A stretch of DNA of 64,000 bases from positions 136,819 to 200,818 of the forward strand of contig CBDCPI010000012.1 of NCBI GenBank assembly GCA_965220245.1, given 5' to 3'. Positions 52,346 through 58,965 of the stretch are shown here, piece by piece (within the stretch, counting starts at the first letter, position 1; each line of letters begins with the position of its first letter). The position numbers and the translations under genes are program-made. A model generated the notes under the pieces. The model was not told the origin of the DNA and did not search any database. It was given only the letters and a program-made list of their open reading frames with translations. This DNA is from CBDCPI01 sp965220245. GTDB taxonomy: Bacteria; Chloroflexota; Dehalococcoidia; Lucifugimonadales; UBA3495.

Positions 52346-52588
52346 ATGAAATATACCGTCATAATCGAGAAGGGCCCCACCAGCTACGGCGCCTATATCC
52401 CGGACCTACCGGGCTGTGTCGCTGCAGGAGATACTAGAGAGGAGGTCGTAGAGCTCATCACGGCGGCGGTGGTGGACCATGTGGAATTGATGGCCGAGCA
52501 CGGCGAGGACATACCGGAACCCACCTGCACCGCGATTGAGGTGGAAGTCCCGGCGCCCCAAGAGGCCGCCGCCGAGACTGGCAGGTGA
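52346..52588 (+). CDS. HicB-like antitoxin, orphan
   Basis: 80 residues with GGAGG upstream. KYTVIIEKGPTSYGAYIPDL and PGCVAAGDTREEVVELITAA are the HicB partial RNase-H fold. There is no HicA directly next to it; the HicA at 52851 is followed by its own HicB. The last 20 codons fall in a 226-bp direct repeat also present at 53483-53708. Confidence 0.85.
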   Translation: MKYTVIIEKGPTSYGAYIPDLPGCVAAGDTREEVVELITAAVVDHVELMAEHGEDIPEPTCTAIEVEVPAPQEAAAETGR

Positions 52589-52621
52589 TTAACGGACTCC
52601 TATCGAGTAAGAGGGCGAGCA

Positions 52622-52885
52622 ATGTCAACCGTTACGGAAATACAACAAGCGATTCTGGCCCTGTCCGAAGCGGATTACGCCAAATTCAGGAAATGGTTCA
52701 CCGAGTTGGATTGGGAAAGGTGGGACCGGGAAATTGAGGCGGATTCTGAAGCCGGAAAGCTCGATTTCCTGATTGCTGAGGCCCTCGAAGCAAAGGAAAA
52801 GGGTACGCTGGCAGACCTCTGGCCGAATCTTGAAAGTCGTTTAGCTAGCCGTGCCAAAAGTACGGGACGCAATCCGCATAGTTGA
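52622..52885 (+). CDS. RelE-partner-type antitoxin, copy 1 (no adjacent RelE toxin)
   Basis: 87 residues beginning MSTVTEIQQAILALSEADYA and KFRKWFTELDWERWDREIEA, a pattern of small antitoxins that accompany RelE/ParE toxins. After GKLDFLIAEALEAKEKGTL the C-terminus diverges. There is no RelE gene after it; the 3' end instead overlaps hicA by 35 bases, suggesting that hicAB replaced the original toxin. Confidence 0.7.
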   Translation: MSTVTEIQQAILALSEADYAKFRKWFTELDWERWDREIEADSEAGKLDFLIAEALEAKEKGTLADLWPNLESRLASRAKSTGRNPHS

Positions 52886-53051
52886 GCGAGACGGGTGGCG
52901 CTGGGTGCGGACCCGGGGCAGCCATCGTCAATACCATCACCCGGAGAAGCCCGGGACCGTCACTATTCCCGGCCGTCCGGGCAGCGACCTAAAGCCCAAG
53001 CTGTGGGAGAGCATATTGAAACAAGCAGGACTTTGGGAGGGGGACCGATGA
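52851..53051 (+). CDS. hicA: HicA mRNA-interferase toxin
   Basis: 66 residues from GTG 52851. The dsRNA-binding-like fold is shown by PKVRDAIRIVERDGWRWVRT, the catalytic His in RGSHRQYHHP, and GTVTIPGRPGSDLKPKLWES followed by ILKQAGLW. HicA cleaves mRNA and tmRNA. Its TGA overlaps the hicB ATG by four bases, so toxin and antitoxin are coupled. Confidence 0.93.
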   Translation: MPKVRDAIRIVERDGWRWVRTRGSHRQYHHPEKPGTVTIPGRPGSDLKPKLWESILKQAGLWEGDR

Positions 53052-53392
53052 AGCTGCAATTCGTGGTGGTCTTTGAACAGACGCCCAACAACTACGGCGC
53101 TTATCTGCCCGATTTGCCGGGCTGTATCAGCACCGGCGAAACGTGGGAAGAGATGAAGGAAATGGTCCGGGAGGCCGTTCCCTTCCACATAGAAGGTATG
53201 CTGGAGCATGGCGACCCTCTCCCCGAAAAGCCGATGTCCCTGGAAGAGGCAATGGCCCACTACATCGAACCCATACCGGAGAAGGTGATGGAAAGCTTTG
53301 CCGAGTACGGCGGCGATGTCCCAACACTGTCAACGACCTTCGAGATTATGGAGTTTGAGGTCAACGTCAGTATTCTTGAGGGAGCGGTTTGA
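53048..53392 (+). CDS. hicB: HicB antitoxin
   Basis: 114 residues from ATG 53048. The HicB core is LQFVVVFEQTPNNYGAYLPD and LPGCISTGETWEEMKEMVRE; the longer C-terminus has EEAMAHYIEPIPEKV and FEIMEFEVNVSI. It should block HicA and autoregulate the operon. It is longer than the orphan HicB at 52346 and clearly not a recent copy of it. Confidence 0.9.
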   Translation: MKLQFVVVFEQTPNNYGAYLPDLPGCISTGETWEEMKEMVREAVPFHIEGMLEHGDPLPEKPMSLEEAMAHYIEPIPEKVMESFAEYGGDVPTLSTTFEIMEFEVNVSILEGAV

Positions 53393-53572
53393 AAAGGGAC
53401 GGCAAGCCTCCTTACCCGTTTCAATCTCCCCTGCCTGAACTCCTGGCTCGAAGAGCACGTCCAACCCCTTCCGGGGCGGGCAGCGATTGAGGTGGAAGTC
53501 CCGGTGACCCAAGAGGCCGCCGCCGAGACTGGCCGGTGATTAACGGACTCCTATCGAGCAAGAGGGCGAGCA

Positions 53573-53806
53573 ATGTCAACCGTTACGGAAATACAACAAG
53601 CGATTCTGGCCCTGTCCGAAGCGGATTACGCCAAATTCAGGAAGTGGTTCACCGAGTTGGATTGGGAAAGGTGGGACCGGGAAATTGAGGCGGATTCTGA
53701 AGCCGGAAGCCTGGATGCGCTGGCCGCTGAAGCCTGGGAAGCCAAAGCGAAGGGAGAACTGCGATGCCTGACACCAAGAAGACGCGGACAGACGTCCATG
53801 TCATAG
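53573..53806 (+). CDS. RelE-partner-type antitoxin, copy 2
   Basis: The first 45 codons are identical to copy 1 at 52622. After SEAG the sequence reads SLDALAAEAWEAKAKGELRC, closer to the family's usual C-terminus, and the reading frame then runs into the next gene (start 53764). No RelE toxin follows. Copy 2 is probably the older form, from which copy 1 arose by partial duplication. Confidence 0.7.
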   Translation: MSTVTEIQQAILALSEADYAKFRKWFTELDWERWDREIEADSEAGSLDALAAEAWEAKAKGELRCLTPRRRGQTSMS

Positions 53807-54015
53807 ACTTCTCACAATTTGCGGGCTTGATAATAGCTGGCGACTACCCACTAATTAGGATCGAAAAACACTTAGATTCACTTCAAAAGGATGTGCACCA
53901 CCTAACAACTGGATTCCACAAGCTCCGAGTCATTACTCAGGGCAAAGAGGAATCGGTCACAGTAAGCGAGGAATTCCAAAAGCAGCCGATGAGTTTGTCC
54001 TCCGATGCCAACTAA
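53764..54015 (+). CDS. Hypothetical protein between antitoxin copy 2 and hsdS
   Basis: 83 residues from ATG 53764, overlapping the antitoxin end by 43 bases. HVIDFSQFAGLIIAGDYPLI and RIEKHLDSLQKDVHHLTTGF suggest a short alpha/beta unit and an amphipathic helix. I do not recognise it. Base composition here is lower in GC than upstream, and the same is true of the hsdS fragment, consistent with separate acquisition. Confidence 0.5.
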   Translation: MPDTKKTRTDVHVIDFSQFAGLIIAGDYPLIRIEKHLDSLQKDVHHLTTGFHKLRVITQGKEESVTVSEEFQKQPMSLSSDAN

Positions 54016-54050
54016 GCCGAGTCAGACGTTACTGGTTGAAATAGGTTTAT

Positions 54051-54363
54051 ATGACTGAGGTTCTTCCACAGAGTTGGCATTGGGTAAGTATTGGCGATGT
54101 GTGCAATACCTTTGCCGGATACGGGTTTCCCAAAGATATGCAAGGCAAAAGGACAGGAGACCTGCCTTTCTTCAAAGTAGGCGATATTTCCGACGCCTGG
54201 CAGCAAAATCGGACTAACTTGACTCACGCTAACCATTATTTGACAAACTACGAAGCCAATTCGATAAACGCTAAACCATTACCCCAAGAGGCCACTGTCT
54301 TTGCCAAGATTGGCGCAGCCATTGCGCTGAATCGCCGAGCAATGTTATCGGAACCTTCACTAG
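54051..54363 (+). pseudogene. hsdS: Type I specificity subunit (hsdS), 5' fragment cut by IS elements
   Basis: From ATG 54051 the frame reads EVLPQSWHWVSIGDVCNTFA and FPKDMQGKRTGDLPFFKVGD, then AKIGAAIALNRRAML, the first half of an HsdS target-recognition domain. It is cut at 54363, where an IS701 element begins. No remaining part is found beyond the two IS elements, so about three quarters of the gene is missing. The R subunit gene lies 2.4 kb upstream. Confidence 0.85.
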
Positions 54364-55774
54364 TACTACAGTCGCAGATTTGACAGGCGTCGTTTGTAGT
54401 GGCATTGCCGGGCTCTGGCCTGATGGCGCCGTCTCCACCACGACCAGTACAGGATGAAATCAGGCATTTGGTTCTCCGTCCATATAAGGCGGGTGAGCAG
54501 CCGACGCACTTCAGGGACTGTCAATGGAATCAGGCTCCTGTCCCTGCTGGGGCAGCCCCCCTTTCCTCTGGGCAGGCGCGTGCCGTTGCGTGATGCCTGA
54601 TCACTGCCAGGTAGGCGTGAGCCAACATCGCCAGCGTGATGTGCCGGTACCACCCGTCCCACCTCCGCACCTCGTACTGGTCCAGTCCCACCTGTCCCTT
54701 GGCCTCCTCGAAACACTCCTCTATGGCCCACCGGGTTCCGGCCACCCTCACCAGTTCCTCCAAGGTTGTCCCCGCCGGGCCATAACAAACGTAGTAGGAT
54801 AATTCCGCGGGATTGGCCAAACTGCGACGGGCCAGCAGCCAATAGCCCTTGCCAGGTTCCCTCAGGGGCCGTATATCCACCGTGACCCAGTCGTAGAACC
54901 GGGGGCCCTTGGCTCCGTCCCCCGCGCTGCACCGCACCCAGCCGGATTCCTCAACCCCAGGCGCCAAGCGATCAACTCTCACCTGTCGCGGCCCCTTATC
55001 CGTCAAAACCCACAGCTTCTCGCTGCGTTTGATGGCCAGCACGTGCGGAACGCCCTTCCGCTCCAGCCAAAGCCGCAGGTTGCGGTCGTTGCCGTAGACC
55101 TCATCCCCGGCAACCCAGCCGAAGGGAACTCCCGATTCCACCGCCCGTTCAAGCATCAGTTGCGCCAGTTGCGGCTTGGTCCGGAATGCCACTTCCTCAG
55201 GCACCCCCGCCTCCCGGCGCCGCTCCTGGTCCTCTGTCCACACCTGAGGCAGGTACAACTCCCGATCCAGCAAGGTCCGGCCCTTGGCGCTGGCGTAAGC
55301 CAAGAATACGCCAATCTGGCTGTTCTCGATCCGCCCCGCCGTGCCGCTGTACTGACGCTGCACCCCAACCGACTTGTTCCCTTTCTTAAGGAATCCGGTC
55401 TCGTCCAGCACCAAGACTGCGTCAGCGTCGGCCAGATGCCGGGTCACGTAGGTTTTCAAGTCATCGCGAACCAGGTCCGCGTCCCACCGGTAGTTGTACA
55501 ACAGGCGCTGCACCCCATCGGGAGTGGCATTGCCCACCTGCTCCGCCAACTGCCAACCGTTCTTGCGCTCCACGGGACTGAGCAGCCCCCGCAGATACTC
55601 CAGCGCACGACGGCGCGGCTCGGGTCGCCGGAACCGTGCCGCAATGCACTCATGCACCCGCTCGATGCCCTCGGCCCACCGGGCCACTTCCGCCACTTCA
55701 TCTTTCAACACAGTCACACCTCATCACCAGTCGACTGTCCCAATTCTATCCGTTTTTAATCTGCGACTGTAGTA
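54364..55774 (-). mobile_element. IS701-family insertion sequence (1411 bp)
   Basis: The ends are perfect inverted repeats, TACTACAGTCGCAGATT at left and AATCTGCGACTGTAGTA at right, flanked by CTAG on both sides (54360-54363, 55775-55778) as the 4-bp target duplication. It carries one intact transposase on the minus strand. Its right flank is immediately followed by an IS5-type element. Confidence 0.93.
54530..55717 (-). CDS. IS701-family transposase
   Basis: 395 residues and intact. The N-terminus RRRALEYLRGLLSPVERKNG is the conserved IS701 start, then LVLDETGFLKKGNKSVGVQR with the first catalytic Asp, VPFGWVAGDEVYGNDRNLRL with the second, and RWAIEECFEEAKGQVGLDQY with the catalytic Glu (DDE). 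Intactness and perfect termini suggest a recently active element. Confidence 0.93.
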   Translation of the reverse strand: MTVLKDEVAEVARWAEGIERVHECIAARFRRPEPRRRALEYLRGLLSPVERKNGWQLAEQVGNATPDGVQRLLYNYRWDADLVRDDLKTYVTRHLADADAVLVLDETGFLKKGNKSVGVQRQYSGTAGRIENSQIGVFLAYASAKGRTLLDRELYLPQVWTEDQERRREAGVPEEVAFRTKPQLAQLMLERAVESGVPFGWVAGDEVYGNDRNLRLWLERKGVPHVLAIKRSEKLWVLTDKGPRQVRVDRLAPGVEESGWVRCSAGDGAKGPRFYDWVTVDIRPLREPGKGYWLLARRSLANPAELSYYVCYGPAGTTLEELVRVAGTRWAIEECFEEAKGQVGLDQYEVRRWDGWYRHITLAMLAHAYLAVIRHHATARACPEERGAAPAGTGA

Positions 55775-55778
55775 CTAG

Positions 55779-56632
55779 GGCGTGTCGTCAAAGTAAGAGT
55801 GTGATGATAAGCTGACATTGCAACCAGTGTAGCAGGATTGGTCTATGCCAGCAGCAATTGCGGCGCCGGCGCACCGGCGCCACGACATTTCAGACCGGGT
55901 ATGGGAAATCCTGGAACCCCTTCTCCCCGGCGGCAAGGGCAAGACGGGCCGGCCCGCCCAGGATAACCGCCGTTTCATCAACGCCGTGTTCTGGATTTTG
56001 CGCACCGGTGCCCCCTGGCGGGACCTGCCCCCGGACTACGGGGACTGGAAGAATACCCACCGACGCTTCTGCCGCTGGCGGGACCGGGGAGTATGGGCCA
56101 TGCTGCTGGATGCCCTGATTGACGATCCTGATTTTGAATGGCTGATGATTGACGCCAGTTACATCAAAGTCCATCCCCACAGCACCGGCGCCCGGGGCGG
56201 CAACCAGGCCATCGCCCGCACAAAAGGGGGCTGAACAGCAAATTGCATCTGGCGGTGGATGCCCACGGAATGCCGGTAAGGGTAATAGTGACCGGAGGCA
56301 CGACGGCGGACTGCACCCAAGCCTTGCCCCTGATTGAGGGTATTAGTGCGGAGTGTCTGCTGGCGGACAAAGCCTATGACACCAATGAAATCATAGCTGC
56401 GGCCTCGGAGTTAGGGATGAACCCGGTAATACCGCCCAAAAGCAACCGCCGGGAAAAGCGGGAGTATGACCGGGTGCTGTACAAGCTGCGGCACCTGGTG
56501 GAAAACGGCTTCCTGGACTTCAAGCAGTGGCGGGGAGTGACCACCCGGTATGCCAAAAACTCCCTTTCTTACTTGGCCATCTGCCAGATTCGGGCGATGG
56601 TCATCTGGACTAGATTGCTTTGACGACACCCC
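55779..56632 (+). mobile_element. IS5-family insertion sequence (854 bp)
   Basis: The left end GGCGTGTCGTCAAAGTA and the inverted right end GGGGTGTCGTCAAAGCA are matching termini. The flanks differ: CTAG at left and TTAG at right. Both fit the YTAR target rule, but they are not the same site, so this copy probably sits at a deletion junction. It truncates a TRAP lipoprotein gene on the right and abuts the hsdS/IS701 junction on the left. Confidence 0.9.
55845..56623 (+). CDS. IS5-family transposase made by -1 frameshifting (OrfA-OrfB)
   Basis: OrfA (55845-56234) contains DRVWEILEPLLPGGKGKTGR, WILRTGAPWRDLPPDYGDW and the first catalytic Asp in WLMIDASYIKVH. OrfB (to 56623) has LHLAVDAHGMPVRVIVTGGT, LLADKAYDTNEIIAAAS with the second Asp, and the Glu region VENGFLDFKQWRGVTTRYAK. 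The frames join at ACAAAAGGGGGC (about 56220-56231) by a -1 shift, giving ARTKRGLNSKLHLAV. An A/G slippery run and the -1 direction are usual for this group, so the element is likely functional. Confidence 0.9.
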
Positions 56633-58406
56633 TTAGGAAGCTGTCGATGACCTTGCAAGGCAACAAAGCCCGGTTGATACAGCAGGTGTGCTGGATAGTA
56701 AACTTCTCCCCACTGGTTACCAGTTCCGTCGGATTGGTGAATTTGGCTTTATCAATCAGGCTCTGGTAATAAGGAGACTCGTAGATATAAGAGTCGATCT
56801 CAACAGCCTCCAGCGAGACCACGCCATCGAAGTCACCTTGGTCCGGCGTCGGCGCCGGCCCCACCAGTTGACTCAGGTCACCCACGTAGATGGCCCCGGG
56901 GCCTCCCGCGTGCTCCGCAGCGTAGGCCGCCAAGTTCGCGGGGACTCCCGCCGTAGACGCCGTGGCGGTGGCCGCCTGTCCGGTCACACTGGCGGTGCCG
57001 TCGGGGTTGATTTGCACCCCCACTATTGGCCCGACCAACTCATTGAATAGCTTGACCCCTTCCGACTCAGGCCCTCCGGTCCGTTTGACCCAGTTGGGTA
57101 TTATCCGATTGAGCACGACTTCGTTGAATATGTAGTCCTTCACCTCCGGCGAGAACTCGCTGTACTCCAGGCCCGTCTCAATGGCCTTGGGGACCCCGGT
57201 CTCTCCCAAGACCGGCGCGTGCCGGAACAATTCCAGCTCAAACTTCGCTCCTTCCTCCAAGAGGATCTGCTGGAAGTCGGCCGGGAGGTTATTCCAGGCG
57301 TCGGCGTTCATGTACATGAATAGCGGGGTAAAAATCGGAAAGGAGCCGGTCATGTAGTCGATCACCTCATACCATCTCCCGCCCCGGGCGCCGGTAGTGC
57401 TGGTCAACCCTCCGTCCAGGATGCCCCGCTCCATGGCCACGTACACTTCGGCGAAGGCCACGAACTGGCCTTCGGCCCCCATACCGGCGATCAAGTCGGA
57501 TACGGCCCCGCCGAAGCTGCGGAGCTTCAGCCCTTGGAAGTCCTCTAGGGTACGCAGGGGCTTTTTGGTGAAGAAGAACAGAGTCTCGTCCGGCACCGCC
57601 CAGAACTGGGCGATTGGCATCCCGCCGCCGGTCTGCTCGGTGACCAGCCGGTTCAACTCCGGGATGACGGCCACGGAAACCTCGAACTGGCTCCTGGCGG
57701 TAGGGTATAGTCCCCAGAGCCAGTTGACCTCCAGGGCCGGCAACTCTCCGGCCACGTAGGGCGTGGCTATCTCAGCCAGCGTCAGCGTGCCATCGTCGAC
57801 CAGAGCCATGACGTCGGGCCCGGCGATGCCCAACTCCGGGTAGCTAACTAATTCGATAGTAAGCTGCCCATTGGTCCGCTCGAGGATGTTTGGTGCAAAG
57901 AAGTACTCGATGACTTTGCACCGGGGGGTGAAGCGGACGATGCAGACCATCTGGATTTCGGTCTCTTCACCCTGGGTTACTACTTCCGTGGGGTTTTCCA
58001 GGTTCGCTTTCTCTATCAGTTCGGCATAATAATCCGAGGTAAATATCCAGTCCCATTTCTCCAGCGCGCTTAGGGGGACGTTCCCCTCCGCATCCGCTAT
58101 CTCCGGGTCCAGCGCCGGCCCCACCAACTGCGACAGGTCGCCAATGTAGATCGCTCCCGGCCCTCCCGCCAGCTTCGCCGCTACGTCTTGTAGGCTCGCT
58201 GTGGCTTGGGACACGACCGGTTTCGTATCTTCCCGCGTTGTTGGCGCCACCGGCGCCGTGGTGGGCGCTACTGTCGCCGCCACTTGTCCGGCGCTTCCCC
58301 CAGTGCTTCCTCCTCCATCTCCGCTTCCGCTATTCCCGTTCCCGCCACAGGCCCCAAACACTCCGATCAGTATTCCGATTAGCCCCAAGACTAGAAACTT
58401 GCCCAT
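56610..58406 (-). CDS. TRAP transporter solute-binding lipoprotein, second domain truncated by IS5
   Basis: The signal peptide ends in lipobox FGAC and is followed by a Gly/Ser/Thr-rich linker. One full DctP-type binding domain follows (~residues 75-470), with FFAPNILERTNGQLTIELVS, VSYPELGIAGPDVMALV, FVAFAEVYVAMERGILDGGL and RWYEVIDYMTGSFP. A second domain begins near residue 495 (GPGAIYVGDLSQLVGPAPTP) but stops after CKVIDSFL. The last residues (RGVVKAI) are read from the IS5 end at 56632. The neighbouring gene at 58966 shows the intact two-domain form. The first domain may still bind its C4-dicarboxylate-like or other organic-acid ligand. Confidence 0.85.
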   Translation of the reverse strand: MGKFLVLGLIGILIGVFGACGGNGNSGSGDGGGSTGGSAGQVAATVAPTTAPVAPTTREDTKPVVSQATASLQDVAAKLAGGPGAIYIGDLSQLVGPALDPEIADAEGNVPLSALEKWDWIFTSDYYAELIEKANLENPTEVVTQGEETEIQMVCIVRFTPRCKVIEYFFAPNILERTNGQLTIELVSYPELGIAGPDVMALVDDGTLTLAEIATPYVAGELPALEVNWLWGLYPTARSQFEVSVAVIPELNRLVTEQTGGGMPIAQFWAVPDETLFFFTKKPLRTLEDFQGLKLRSFGGAVSDLIAGMGAEGQFVAFAEVYVAMERGILDGGLTSTTGARGGRWYEVIDYMTGSFPIFTPLFMYMNADAWNNLPADFQQILLEEGAKFELELFRHAPVLGETGVPKAIETGLEYSEFSPEVKDYIFNEVVLNRIIPNWVKRTGGPESEGVKLFNELVGPIVGVQINPDGTASVTGQAATATASTAGVPANLAAYAAEHAGGPGAIYVGDLSQLVGPAPTPDQGDFDGVVSLEAVEIDSYIYESPYYQSLIDKAKFTNPTELVTSGEKFTIQHTCCINRALLPCKVIDSFLRGVVKAI

Positions 58407-58461
58407 GTTCTCTCCTCTCGACCGAGCCGCATGTTACCTGACCAGCGAAGGACCGGTTGCT

Positions 58462-58922
58462 TTACTCCCCGGTTTTGACGATGGTCCCATCAGGGTTGAT
58501 CTTGTATCCCACCACGGGGCCATATTTCTCGTTAAATAGCGCTGCTTGGGGCGTATCCGGACCGCCGACCCGCTTGAGCCAACCTGGAACAAGTTTCGCT
58601 AGAGTCACTTCTTCCAGGATGAATTTATAGATCTCGGGTGTAAACCGGATAAACTCCATCCCTTTGTCGATGTTGTCCTGAAGCCCGGCGTAGTTCTTGT
58701 AAGGCGCCATCCGTAGTTGTTCCAGTTCCAGCTTGGCGGTTTCCTCCAGCAAGATCTGCTGAAAGTCCTCGGGCAAGCCTTCCCACACCTTCCGGTTCAT
58801 CAGCAACAGGTCGGAGGGCATACCAATGATCGGGCCAATGATGTAATCGGTGACCTCATACCACCGCTGCCCGTATCCGGCCTCGCCGCCGGTCACTCCG
58901 GCGTCAAGAATTTCCCGATTAA
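58462..58922 (-). pseudogene. Fragment of a third TRAP solute-binding protein (C-terminal part)
   Basis: The minus-strand frame reads REILDAGVTGGEAGYGQRWY, EVTDYIIGPIIGMPSDLLLM and LPEDFQQILLEETAKLELEQ, ending GYKINPDGTIVKTGE. This corresponds to the last ~150 residues of a DctP domain like those on either side. No N-terminal part precedes it. It is a deletion remnant in a tandem array of TRAP binding-protein genes. Confidence 0.8.
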
Positions 58923-58965
58923 TCTTGTATCGTGGTATCGGAGTAGGTAACCTCGCGGAAGCCCT

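Larger units (their letters stand above)
52532..53708 (+). repeat. 226-bp direct repeats bracketing the hicAB pair
   Basis: Bases 52532-52757 and 53483-53708 are nearly identical, offset by 951. Each copy holds the last HicB codons, a spacer and the first ~45 codons of the antitoxin starting MSTVTEIQQAILALSE. Between them lie the rest of antitoxin copy 1, hicA and hicB. Recombination between the copies would delete the hicAB pair. Confidence 0.92.

Noticed and set aside
54399..54802. Small plus-strand ORFs inside the IS701 element as passenger genes
   Set aside because: They lie antisense to the intact DDE transposase and have no features of their own.
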